Shown in pieces: positions 8,882-17,837 of a stretch of 64,000 bases of DNA (its first letter is position 1; every line of letters begins with the position of its first letter). The notes under the pieces were generated by a model. It ran no database searches. It was not told where the DNA came from and was given only the letters and a program-made list of their open reading frames with translations. Source of the stretch: Arcticibacter tournemirensis (GTDB lineage Bacteria > Bacteroidota > Bacteroidia > Sphingobacteriales > Sphingobacteriaceae); assembly GCF_006716645.1 (NCBI RefSeq), contig NZ_VFPL01000001.1:4340001-4404000 (forward strand), written 5' to 3'. The position numbers and the translations under genes are program-made.

Positions 8882-10846
8882 TTAATCTGCCTTTTCTATA
8901 ATACCAGCCCAGCCTCCACCGGCCGCAAGGTTTAAAACAAGCTTACTTCCATTAGTGATCTTTTGAACTACCTTCTTATAGTCATTCCCATTACGCCCTG
9001 CATTAACACCGTCCTGCATCATCTCAATTTTATAATTCCCGGGGGGCAAGAAAGAGCAGTCAAGAGTCAGCGTTCTGGGCGTCCAGTCTGTCATTGCCCC
9101 GGCATACCACTTAGCACCTTTTCTACGAGCCACCAGAATATAATCAGAAACTTTCGCATCCAGCACTCTAGTTTCATCCCAGGTTACCGGCATCTTAGAA
9201 ATAAACTCTGTCGATTCGGGTTCTTTATAGTAGTGAGTCGGATTGTCTGCTAACATTTGAAGAGGACTTTCATAAACCACATACATCGCAAACTGATGAC
9301 AACGTGTCCCCATGCTCATTGGATTATCGAAAATATCCCTGAAGCTGACCTTATTGGCATTTATCATCGCGCCGGGAGTGTAATCCATAGCCCCGGCCAC
9401 CATCCTGATAAAAGGAAGTGTCAAATTATGATCAGGAGTGATCAGCTTACCCCATTTGTTGTTTTCTGCTCCTTTCAGACCTTCATAGCTCATCACATTG
9501 GGATAAGCACGGTGCAGTCCCGACGGCTTAAAAGCACCATGGAAATCAACCAGCAACTGACGTTTCGCACATTCACGGGCAACTCTTTCATAGTAATTGA
9601 CCATATACTGATCTGCGCGCTGCATGAAATCGACCTTGATTCCTTTGGCTCCCCATTTCACAAACTGATCGAGATGCTTCTCCATGTTCTGATCCAGCGG
9701 CTTCCACAACATCCAAAGGATCACACCAACTCCTTTGCTTTTACCATAGCTGATCAATTCCTCAAGGTTAATGTCAGGATTGGGAGCTGTCAGATCAGTG
9801 GTTGTTTTTGACCAGCCCTCATCTAAAATGATATATTCCAGGCCATATTTAGCCGCGAAATCGATATAATACTTATAGGTCGCTGTATTCAGCCCCGCTT
9901 CGAAATCAACACCATAGATGTTATTGGCATTCCACCAGTCCCATGCCACTTTTCCCGGCTTGATCCATTTTGTGTCATTGATAGCAACAGGTCTCGACAA
10001 TTTGAAAACCATATCGCTTTCTGCAAGTTTCCTGTCGTCATCTGTGATAGTAAACACCCTCCAGGGGAAGGTTCTTGTTCCGCTTGTTCTGGCGATATAA
10101 TCAGCTTCCTTTACGATCTTTTCATCCCTGTCAGGACGCTTTCCCGGGTCAGCCTGAAGCAATACCGGTGGAAATTTAGCAGCTAAGGAATTACCTGCTG
10201 TTGCCGAGAGAAACAAATTCGGGTAGTCGAACAGATCAGCTTCGGTAACCAGCACCCTTACGCCGCCCGAAGTCACGAGGACTGGCAATGAACAAAACCG
10301 TCCTAAAGATAACGAAGCAAGAGCAGTATCGATATACGATCTTTCGTAATGCGAGATGATGCTTTCCTCTTCAGGAAAAAACACCTGGCTGCCGGGGTTG
10401 AAGCTTAAATTGACATCCTCATTTTCAACAAGGACCTCATTCTTATATTTGGTTTCAAAGCGATAGGCTGCCCCTTCGTTATAAGCCCTGAATATAAGGG
10501 AATAATTATTTTTAAATTGAAGAAGCAACTCATTGCAAAGGTCCTGCTCCGTCTTATTCTTTCTAGGCACATCTACCGTGATCCTGTTATTGATCTGCCT
10601 TCTGCTCTGCGAAAGCAGAACCGGCTTTTTCCCTAAGATATCCTTGTTTACCGCCATAGAAACAGATCCCGGAAGTATCACAGGTTTCCCATCAAGGGAG
10701 GCCGACCATTTGATATCGTCGCCGACTTCAACTTTTACGGTAACTCTCCCGTCGGGGGAAGAGAGATTGAATTGCCGCTGCGCAAATGTTTCCATAGAAA
10801 ACAACAGAACAGCGACAACAAAAAATAGAATTTGCTTAATATTCAT
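8882..10846 (-). CDS. Glycoside hydrolase family 97, retaining (alpha-galactosidase-like) type
   Basis: This 654-residue exported protein (signal peptide to about METFAQ) has a GH97 N-terminal beta-sandwich, the TIM barrel (LEYIILDEGWS, KGVGVILWMLWKP) and a C-terminal beta domain. In the inverting SusB group the nucleophile position has no Asp. Here GIKVDFM offers D406, as in the retaining GH97 alpha-galactosidase group, with E455 (MSYEGLKGAE) as candidate acid/base. Residue roles are by family analogy. Its location in the periplasm or on the cell surface, after GH89 in the operon (43-base gap), suggests stepwise removal of alpha-linked sugars. Specificity could also be alpha-glucosidic. Confidence 0.9.
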   Translation of the reverse strand: MNIKQILFFVVAVLLFSMETFAQRQFNLSSPDGRVTVKVEVGDDIKWSASLDGKPVILPGSVSMAVNKDILGKKPVLLSQSRRQINNRITVDVPRKNKTEQDLCNELLLQFKNNYSLIFRAYNEGAAYRFETKYKNEVLVENEDVNLSFNPGSQVFFPEEESIISHYERSYIDTALASLSLGRFCSLPVLVTSGGVRVLVTEADLFDYPNLFLSATAGNSLAAKFPPVLLQADPGKRPDRDEKIVKEADYIARTSGTRTFPWRVFTITDDDRKLAESDMVFKLSRPVAINDTKWIKPGKVAWDWWNANNIYGVDFEAGLNTATYKYYIDFAAKYGLEYIILDEGWSKTTTDLTAPNPDINLEELISYGKSKGVGVILWMLWKPLDQNMEKHLDQFVKWGAKGIKVDFMQRADQYMVNYYERVARECAKRQLLVDFHGAFKPSGLHRAYPNVMSYEGLKGAENNKWGKLITPDHNLTLPFIRMVAGAMDYTPGAMINANKVSFRDIFDNPMSMGTRCHQFAMYVVYESPLQMLADNPTHYYKEPESTEFISKMPVTWDETRVLDAKVSDYILVARRKGAKWYAGAMTDWTPRTLTLDCSFLPPGNYKIEMMQDGVNAGRNGNDYKKVVQKITNGSKLVLNLAAGGGWAGIIEKAD

Positions 10847-10889
10847 TTTATAACTGGATTGGTTTATAACAAATTAAAATACCTGAACC

Positions 10890-13079
10890 TTAGGGTTCAC
10901 TGTATTGCCGTACAAGCTCCTTTGCTTTTGCAAGAGGATCAGCAAAAGGAGGCACTTTACTAACTCCTGCTTTCTTTATCCACGACTCTTCCCATTTTGC
11001 ACGGTTAAAGTTAACATCATAAAGGTGATTTTGTATCCGGGGGATATAATAATCTCTGATCAAACCGCTCCATAACCGTGCTGCATAGTCTTCCTGCTTC
11101 CCTCCCCAGGTAGTGATAAGCCGCTTAGCGTTCGACTCGTAATAGTCTTTCTGCTGCTCTGTCTTGCCGTATGCACGTGCCGATGCTACCCAGGGCTGCA
11201 GGCGGTCGGTCGGATGAGATTCAAGTAAGCGGTCAATCTGTTTCAAGATCGCTATCGCCTTGTCGCCTGCCGCCTTTTTCTCCGCTACTTTACCCTCCCC
11301 GGCAGCCTTTAATGCTTCCTTATAGTATTCATCAGCCCTTACTCCCAGATAAAGCATGGCAATTTCTATGGCATCGTTTCTGTAAAGGTTGCTCTGCTTC
11401 AGATCTTCCGAACAATCAAGGAAATTCTGCGCTGCCTGCATAAAAAGAGGGTCGGAATTGACGCTGCCTTTTCTCCGGGTATCGGGCTCCACGAGCTGCC
11501 AGAGAAAGCGCGGATAAGAACCAAACGTTCCATAAGCCGTTTTCTGAAGCTGCTCCCAGGCAAGCCTCATTTTATCAGGATAGCCACCGTAGCGCGACCT
11601 GCAATATTGAGCTAGCCAGCTATTCAGGTCAACGGCATCCCGGCTCCATCCCATATCGGCCAGCAGCTCATATACCACCTCATTATTCTCAATCCCCTCG
11701 GGGGCTGAACCGAAGCCCACCAGACTCTTGTTGTAAGCCGATTTCAAAGCCTCTGCCGAGCCCGACGCATACAGAGAAAGGACTCCTGTCCATGGCGTTT
11801 TACCTCCGAAGTTTGGAACGAAGCTGTATACCCACTGCTTGCCGTAAAACCCTTCGTGCGTTTTCCAAACCATGGGTATCTTCCATACATATTCAGGGTA
11901 TTCATTTGCCAGATCGAGGATCATCATCTTGTCGTCGGGCACCTTGGACAGCATCGCTTTAAGTGACTGCTGATCCCAGAATTTATGCTGATATCCGAAC
12001 GTCCAGCCTTGAGTTACCCACACGGCGTCCGGATTTCCGGCCTTAATAGAGTTGTAAATAGACTCCCCGTAGCCTGCCAGTAGCGGATATTTCTGTTCGG
12101 GATGATCTTTCGGCACAGGTACATCCATTTCGTTAAAGCTGTCGGAAAGATAAAAGGTGTTCCTGCCAAACTCCTTCTCCCACTCCTCAACAAACAGCTT
12201 ACCGATGTCTTCAAACCACTTAGAGCCCGGAGAGAGAACATAAGCATTGTACTCTCCAGGGAAACCGCCCCATTTCAAAGCGTTCACCTTCAGCTCAGGG
12301 TGTTTTTTCTTAAACCCTTCGGGCACAAATCCTGCGAAGGCAGGGGCAACCGGATGCATACCCAATGCTCTCATCCGGTCAAGGATCTTATGCTGAAGTG
12401 CCAGCTGATCTTTATGCCACGAGGCAGGGATCGGACCGTCCCACTTGTTCAGGTTTCCCATCCTGTGCCAGGGGAGATGTGCAGGACCTGTAAAAAACTC
12501 GTGTATCTCCCGATCGCTCAGGCCTAGTTTCTTCCATACACGAGCTGCAATTGCCTCACTCCCCACAACTGCCAGAGGCATATTCACACCGTGAAGGGCC
12601 ATCCAGTCCAGCTCCTTTTCCCAGCGTTGCCAGTCCCAGTAAGGCGTGGTATAACCAAAAGTGACTACGTTAAGGTAATACCGGTATTTATAGGGCGAAG
12701 TCGTCGTTGCAACAGTGTAATCAGGCCACCTTGCCGGAATATTCAGATAGGATCCGCTCCAGCTCACCATACTGTTGCAGGCCTTTTTGAGATATTCATA
12801 GAAGCCGTAACACAAGGCAGAAGCACTGCTTCCCCGCACCGTAAGTTTTCCATTGCGAGCCTCAGCGGCATACACGTCCAGTCCATTTGCGGCAGGAATA
12901 ATTTCCAGCTGAATCTGGTCTGCCCGGTTGCCAATGGTCCTTCTGATCACCTCGCGTGAAGAACTAAGTCCTGAACTACTCTGAGAGCTCAAGGTATGAT
13001 CTGCTATCTCAGCAAAACCAGTGAACGGACTACTCAGCAATGAGACTAAAATGATTAAATAGCTTATACGTCTGTACAT
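10890..13079 (-). CDS. GH89 alpha-N-acetylglucosaminidase (NAGLU-like), exported
   Basis: A 729-residue protein with a signal peptide (MYRRISYLIILVSLLSSPFTGFAE) and the three NAGLU domains: an N-terminal alpha/beta part, the TIM barrel and an all-helical C-terminus. Conserved blocks are TFGYTTPYWDWQRWEKELDWM, YLSDSFNEM (E317, candidate acid/base) and APEGIENNEVVYELLADMGW (from residue 460, holding the candidate nucleophile Glu). The family cleaves terminal alpha-GlcNAc, for example from heparan sulfate in human lysosomes or from mucin-type glycans by gut bacteria. It sits in the PUL1 operon between the NHL lipoprotein and GH97 genes. The HGSNAT-like genes at 4142 and 27256 make a GlcN-acetylation/GlcNAc-cleavage pathway plausible. 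Confidence 0.95.
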   Translation of the reverse strand: MYRRISYLIILVSLLSSPFTGFAEIADHTLSSQSSSGLSSSREVIRRTIGNRADQIQLEIIPAANGLDVYAAEARNGKLTVRGSSASALCYGFYEYLKKACNSMVSWSGSYLNIPARWPDYTVATTTSPYKYRYYLNVVTFGYTTPYWDWQRWEKELDWMALHGVNMPLAVVGSEAIAARVWKKLGLSDREIHEFFTGPAHLPWHRMGNLNKWDGPIPASWHKDQLALQHKILDRMRALGMHPVAPAFAGFVPEGFKKKHPELKVNALKWGGFPGEYNAYVLSPGSKWFEDIGKLFVEEWEKEFGRNTFYLSDSFNEMDVPVPKDHPEQKYPLLAGYGESIYNSIKAGNPDAVWVTQGWTFGYQHKFWDQQSLKAMLSKVPDDKMMILDLANEYPEYVWKIPMVWKTHEGFYGKQWVYSFVPNFGGKTPWTGVLSLYASGSAEALKSAYNKSLVGFGSAPEGIENNEVVYELLADMGWSRDAVDLNSWLAQYCRSRYGGYPDKMRLAWEQLQKTAYGTFGSYPRFLWQLVEPDTRRKGSVNSDPLFMQAAQNFLDCSEDLKQSNLYRNDAIEIAMLYLGVRADEYYKEALKAAGEGKVAEKKAAGDKAIAILKQIDRLLESHPTDRLQPWVASARAYGKTEQQKDYYESNAKRLITTWGGKQEDYAARLWSGLIRDYYIPRIQNHLYDVNFNRAKWEESWIKKAGVSKVPPFADPLAKAKELVRQYSEP

Positions 13080-13103
13080 GAATAAGAATTAAGAAATCAA
13101 TAA

Positions 13104-14423
13104 TTATTTCTGCTGAACCAGCCTGCGCACCCGGTGATTCGCAAGGTCTGCAACATACACTCTTCCCTGACTGTCGGTAACCACGTCGGTTGGGTTGGTA
13201 AACCTTACCGCAGAAGCAGTGGCTCCATCGGCAAACCCCGCTGTACCATTTCCTGCGATCGTAATCACCTCCCCGTACTTCGTAATCTTACGTATAGCAT
13301 GACCAGCAAGCTCGGCAACAAAGATTTCACCCGATTGAGCAATACAAAGACCGTATGGCTCGGAGAATGAGGCCGACAGCAGGTCGCCGTCAACCACTCC
13401 TTTAGTCCCGTTCCCTGCAACCGTAGTGACAACGCCCGCAGGAGTTATCTTTCTGATCATGTGGTTATTCCTGTCGGCAATAAGCAGATTGCCATCGTGA
13501 TCCAGCGCAACGCCGCAGGGAGCATTGAATTTAGCATCCGTCCCTGTTCCGTCGGCATATCCGACGGTACTTCCGGCTAGGGTAGTAACCATTCCATCTG
13601 TGGTGATCTTACGGATCAGGTTGTTAGTATAATCCACCACATAGATGATCCCGCTGGCATCCACTTCCACATCCTGCGGATAGTTAAAGCTGGCACTCGT
13701 GCCTTGTCCGTTGGCGCTTCCTCTTACGCCGCTTCCGGCTATAGTCGATACCATACCATCGGCAGTGATCTTACGGATCAGGTTGTTTGACCTGTCGGCA
13801 ACGATGATGTTATCATTCTTGTCCACCGCCACCTTCCATGGTCCATTAAATGTCGCTGTAGCTGCCGGCCCATTCACCTTTCCTGCAACACCCGTTCCGG
13901 CCAGTGTGGTGACCACCCCTTCCGGCGTTATTTTGCGAATGCGGTTATTGACACGGTCGGCAACGATGATATTCCCTCTTGAATCAACAGCAACACCTTC
14001 AGGGTTATTAAACTTAGCAGCTATACCTGCGCCATCAGCAAAGGCAGCGGTGCCATCGCCGGCGAAGGTCTCCGTGGTGTAAGGAATGATCGGATCCATA
14101 TATTCAAAGGAGGAGCCCTCAACAGATTTACCGGCAACGCTGATACTTACAGGCCCGGTTGTCCCTCCTTCAGGTACCTCAACATAGATATTCTCTTCAT
14201 TGAACGTAACGATCTTTGCCTCCACCCCATTAAACTTCACCGAATTCTCTTTCCTCAGCCGGCTGAAATTCTCACCGCTGATCGTTACTACCGTTCCAGC
14301 CCTTCCCCGCAGCGGAGAGACCGAGCTAACCACGGGGGCCGGTTTATCCCCTGAACCATCCTCTTTTTGACATGAAGCGTTTAACAATCCTATTGTTAAA
14401 AGCAGGAGCATAAGTCTTTTCAT
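13104..14423 (-). CDS. IPT/TIG plus six-NHL-repeat lipoprotein, likely surface glycan-binding
   Basis: This 439-residue lipoprotein has the lipobox LLNASCQKEDGSG; the acidic CQKED start resembles the Bacteroidota surface-export signal. An IPT/TIG beta-sandwich spans roughly residues 30-110 (VSSVSPLRGRAGTVVTISGENF). Six NHL repeats follow, each of the form VAVDxxGNIIVADxxNNxIRKIT, which would close a six-bladed beta-propeller. In many PULs the gene after SusD or the enzymes encodes a surface glycan-binding protein, and IPT/NHL lipoproteins often fill this role. Here it is separated from SusD by two phosphatase-fold genes. Binding specificity is unknown. Confidence 0.85.
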   Translation of the reverse strand: MKRLMLLLLTIGLLNASCQKEDGSGDKPAPVVSSVSPLRGRAGTVVTISGENFSRLRKENSVKFNGVEAKIVTFNEENIYVEVPEGGTTGPVSISVAGKSVEGSSFEYMDPIIPYTTETFAGDGTAAFADGAGIAAKFNNPEGVAVDSRGNIIVADRVNNRIRKITPEGVVTTLAGTGVAGKVNGPAATATFNGPWKVAVDKNDNIIVADRSNNLIRKITADGMVSTIAGSGVRGSANGQGTSASFNYPQDVEVDASGIIYVVDYTNNLIRKITTDGMVTTLAGSTVGYADGTGTDAKFNAPCGVALDHDGNLLIADRNNHMIRKITPAGVVTTVAGNGTKGVVDGDLLSASFSEPYGLCIAQSGEIFVAELAGHAIRKITKYGEVITIAGNGTAGFADGATASAVRFTNPTDVVTDSQGRVYVADLANHRVRRLVQQK

Positions 14424-14451
14424 TTATAAAATCTTTTAAATACCCTGATAA

Positions 14452-15273
14452 TTACTTTACTTTCAATTCGGCCAGAAGCGGCAAATGATCCGAAGCATAC
14501 GGCTCGCTGATCACCTTATGAGACAGCACTTCAAACTGCTCAGGCTTTTTGAACATGATATAGTCAATGGTGCGGTTAGGATTCACTTCAGGGATGGTAA
14601 AACCACAGTTTTCCCTGCATGTACGTGTAAATCCTTTATCAAGAATGGTGATGGCTTCACTTTCGGGAAGAGAATTAAAGTCGCCGGCCAGCACTACCGG
14701 CAAGCTCTGATCTTTAAATATCCTGTTCACTTCCTCCGCCTGAAGGGGCTTATTTGCTGCTTTCAGGTCGAAGTGCGTACTGGCAAAGACCACTTTCTTA
14801 CCGCCTTTCAGTTTCACTGTCACCACCGCCAGTCCTCTCGGCTCACCCCCGGCACCTTCCTGCATGGGAAGTTTGTATTTCGCCGAATCGACTATCGGAA
14901 ATTTAGAAAGAACAGCGATCCCATAGTCGCCACCCTGATGATCTATTGTTTTGACAAAAAAGAAATGCATTCCGCACCGCTTTGCCAGCTCCCTGGCCTG
15001 GTTCAGCCCTTTACCCGAGCGCTCGGTATTTACATCTACCTCCTGCAGGGCCACCAGGTCTGCGTGCGATCTTTTAATCACATTTGCAATGGCCTTAATA
15101 TCTATCAGCCCTTCCTTTGCTTTTGAAGGGGGGTTGCAGTGGTGTATATTATAACTAAGGACTTTTATTTTCACTCCTTTTCCTCCCTGGGCAAGCAAAT
15201 TGCCCGACAGGGAAAACGCCAGAAGAAGGAGACATAAGCTTTTTACAAGTTGTTCCTTAATGAAATCGTTCAT
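14452..15273 (-). CDS. Secreted endonuclease/exonuclease/phosphatase-fold protein 1
   Basis: A 273-residue protein with a signal peptide (LLLLAFSLSGNLLAQGG). EEP-superfamily metal and catalytic motifs are present: SYNIHHCNP, LVALQEVD, STHFDLK, VLAGDFNSLP and the terminal SDHLPL. The superfamily hydrolyses phosphodiesters or phosphomonoesters, including nucleic acids, inositol phosphates and sphingomyelin. The protein is very similar in layout to the next upstream gene product, so the pair arose by tandem duplication. As part of a glycan operon it more likely removes a phosphate-linked group than degrades DNA; that is inference. Confidence 0.87.
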   Translation of the reverse strand: MNDFIKEQLVKSLCLLLLAFSLSGNLLAQGGKGVKIKVLSYNIHHCNPPSKAKEGLIDIKAIANVIKRSHADLVALQEVDVNTERSGKGLNQARELAKRCGMHFFFVKTIDHQGGDYGIAVLSKFPIVDSAKYKLPMQEGAGGEPRGLAVVTVKLKGGKKVVFASTHFDLKAANKPLQAEEVNRIFKDQSLPVVLAGDFNSLPESEAITILDKGFTRTCRENCGFTIPEVNPNRTIDYIMFKKPEQFEVLSHKVISEPYASDHLPLLAELKVK

Positions 15274-15296
15274 TGATCAGAATATTTTGAAATGGT

Positions 15297-16157
15297 CTAT
15301 TTATATTTTAATTCGGCAATAACGGCGCGGTGATCGGAAGCCTGAGCCTCATTTGCTGTCCGATAGCTCAGTACGCTGAACGCAGCCGAAGCTTGCTGGT
15401 TAAGAAAGATATAATCGATAGTACGACTGGGACTGGCAGCCGGTGAGGTAAGAGGACAACCTGAACTGCAACCAGGATTAAAGCCTTGCTGGAGCGCGGT
15501 GATCGCTTCACTGGCCGGCTGGGCGTTGAAATCGCCCGCCAGCACCAGGGGTCCCTGTATCCCCGAATTGATGCGGAGAAGTTCCCTCACCTGCGCCATC
15601 CGGCTTGCCGCATCCGAGACTTCGAGGTGCGTAGAGGCAAAATAGAACTTTCCGCTTCCCCCTTCGGCGGCTACCGAGATCATCGCAACAGAGCGAAGTT
15701 CGCCGGTAGCCCCTTCCGCCAGCAGCAAAGGATAACGGGTACGATCTACTATAGCATATCTCGAAAGTACGGCGACCCCATACTCGCCCCCGTCATAATC
15801 GATAGACTTAGAGAAAAACACGCTCATCTTAGTCTTCGCAGCGAGGTCCTGCGCCTGGTTCAGGTTTACTCCCGACCTTCTGGTATTCTTATCTACCTCC
15901 TGAAGCGCCACAAAATCAGGCTTCTCGGCATTGATCACAGTCGCTATCGCATTTACATCTATCACCCCTGCCTGAGCGGGAGGGTTTGCATGATGGATGT
16001 TATAGGTCATTACCTTAATAGTCTGCCCCGACTTAATCGTCGTAAGGGTTTCCGTTACTGGCTTTTCGGGCTCCTCAGGCCCGTCTGACTTCGATTTTCC
16101 ACATCCTGCCACGATCGCTGCGGCAATCCCTGCCAGTACAAAGTTCCTTATCTTCAT
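15297..16157 (-). CDS. Secreted endonuclease/exonuclease/phosphatase-fold lipoprotein 2
   Basis: A protein of about 286 residues starting MKIRNFVLAGIAAAIVAGCGKSKSDGPEEPEKP, a lipoprotein signal with an acidic tail; a longer frame from 16190 would overlap SusD and hide this signal. It repeats the EEP motifs of its neighbour: TYNIHHANPP, FVALQEVD, STHLEVSD, VLAGDFNAQP and SDHRAV. It is therefore a membrane-anchored paralogue of the soluble 14452-15273 protein. Its gene follows SusD by 26 bases. Two phosphodiesterase-fold enzymes directly after SusC/SusD suggest that the imported glycan carries phosphate esters. Confidence 0.87.
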   Translation of the reverse strand: MKIRNFVLAGIAAAIVAGCGKSKSDGPEEPEKPVTETLTTIKSGQTIKVMTYNIHHANPPAQAGVIDVNAIATVINAEKPDFVALQEVDKNTRRSGVNLNQAQDLAAKTKMSVFFSKSIDYDGGEYGVAVLSRYAIVDRTRYPLLLAEGATGELRSVAMISVAAEGGSGKFYFASTHLEVSDAASRMAQVRELLRINSGIQGPLVLAGDFNAQPASEAITALQQGFNPGCSSGCPLTSPAASPSRTIDYIFLNQQASAAFSVLSYRTANEAQASDHRAVIAELKYK

Positions 16158-16183
16158 GCTTCTTATCTTTCTTATTTGTACAG

Positions 16184-17833
16184 TTACCATCCGGGGTTCT
16201 GACCGAGATTAGGATTGCGGTCGAGCTGAATCATCGGCACCGGCCACAAATAGTTCTTCGGATCTTCAAAACGACGGTCGTCATCCACAATAATATAGCC
16301 CTGAGCGTCTGCTCTGAGGTTTGCTACGTCTGCAGGTACCGCCGCCCAAGCTTTGTTCATCCCCTTAATAGGCTGAGCCAGCAGCGCTCCCTGTTTCCAG
16401 CGCTTGATGTCGAAATAACGCTGTCCCTCAAGGGCCAGTTCAACCCGGCGCTCCCTTCTTATCTCAGTGCGTACATCCATGCCGTTAGCCGCTAGTTCAG
16501 TAAGCATCATAGGGTGCATATTAACTCTCCCACGGAGCAGGTTGATCGTTTTGTCAAGATCTTCCTGTGTAAGAGTACCTTGTTCAAACCGCGCTTCTGC
16601 GTACGTTAAAAGAATTTCACCGTAGCGTAAAACATGGATATCATTCTGGTCAAAACCTACCTGGCTGACAGTAGCTATCTCAACATACTTGGTAAAATAA
16701 TAACCGGTAACCGTTACACTCCCTCTTCTGTCGGACACAAATTTAGGTGTGGTGAAAATCTCGGGACTGGTATTGACGGGTTTACCGTCATAGCGACCGC
16801 CCCATCTTGCACCCGGAGCAAGGATCGTTTGAGCCATACGCGGATCCCGGTTTTCAAACACCTGGTTATAGGTATTGTCCCGGTAGAGTGGCGACTTATC
16901 AATAGGCAAGCCGTCGGAACACAAATATGCGTCCACCAAAGATTTAGTAGGATTAAACCTCGAACTCTGATCAGGCACCTGAATTTCCCTGCTTAAGTTA
17001 TGCATACTTTCGTTGGTCAGGTTAAGCCGGGCGATGATGGTTTCCCTGTTATTTCCGTTTACGAGCTTTCCTGCCCAGGTAAAAAAGTTATTGTACGTTG
17101 TTGCCGGATCTCCTGTATTGTACAACTGGTAAACCCCGAGGTCCATCACGTCTTTTGCTGCCTTCTCAGCCACATCGTAACGCCCGAAATACAGCGCGTA
17201 CCGTGCTTTAAGTCCCAATGCAGCGCCTTTACGGATCCTCCCCTGATTGCTTTTATCCGGTAATTCTGATTTCAAATATACCGAAGCTTCCTGTAGTTCA
17301 TTCAGAACGAAATCTTGTACTTCCTGAGCCGGATTCCTCGGGCCATAAACATCCTCAATAGTGATAGGAGTAGTTATCAATGGGACATCTCCGAAAAACA
17401 GTGTCAGGTGAGCATATAAGTAAGCACGAATGACCCTTGCCTCTGCAGCAAGTTCTTCTCTGCGCTCCGGACTTACAGTTTCTGCCCTGTTGTAGTTGGA
17501 AAGAAACACATTACACTGACGGATAGCCTGATATAAATTCCTCCATTCGGTGTTTGCCGTTCCTATATCAATCCCATATCTCCCGGCGGCGATATTACGG
17601 TGGTCTGTACTGCTGGAGTTATAAGAATTATCCCCGATCTGGTCCAGATCTACCGTGTTCTTATTTTTAATAACCGCATACAGCCCGTTTGCCGCCAAAA
17701 CCAGCTGGCCTTCCGTCTCCCAGAACGTTTCATCTACAATCTGATCACGCGGAACACGGTCTAAGAAATCCTTCTTACAGGAAGAAAGGGCTAGTCCTGC
17801 TAATATTGCTATATATATAGTGATTCTCTTCAT
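16184..17833 (-). CDS. RagB/SusD-family outer-membrane glycan-binding lipoprotein (PUL1)
   Basis: A 549-residue lipoprotein (LALSSCKKDFLDRVPRD) with SusD features: an N-terminal TPR-like helical region with EARVIRAYLYAHLTLFFGDVPLIT, and the C-terminal RREVELA-like block RRERRVELALEGQRYFDIKRW, ending NPNLGQNPGW. SusD proteins form the lid over the SusC barrel and hold the glycan. The gene starts four bases after the SusC stop, the usual tight pairing. Confidence 0.95.
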   Translation of the reverse strand: MKRITIYIAILAGLALSSCKKDFLDRVPRDQIVDETFWETEGQLVLAANGLYAVIKNKNTVDLDQIGDNSYNSSSTDHRNIAAGRYGIDIGTANTEWRNLYQAIRQCNVFLSNYNRAETVSPERREELAAEARVIRAYLYAHLTLFFGDVPLITTPITIEDVYGPRNPAQEVQDFVLNELQEASVYLKSELPDKSNQGRIRKGAALGLKARYALYFGRYDVAEKAAKDVMDLGVYQLYNTGDPATTYNNFFTWAGKLVNGNNRETIIARLNLTNESMHNLSREIQVPDQSSRFNPTKSLVDAYLCSDGLPIDKSPLYRDNTYNQVFENRDPRMAQTILAPGARWGGRYDGKPVNTSPEIFTTPKFVSDRRGSVTVTGYYFTKYVEIATVSQVGFDQNDIHVLRYGEILLTYAEARFEQGTLTQEDLDKTINLLRGRVNMHPMMLTELAANGMDVRTEIRRERRVELALEGQRYFDIKRWKQGALLAQPIKGMNKAWAAVPADVANLRADAQGYIIVDDDRRFEDPKNYLWPVPMIQLDRNPNLGQNPGW

Positions 17834-17837
17834 GGCA

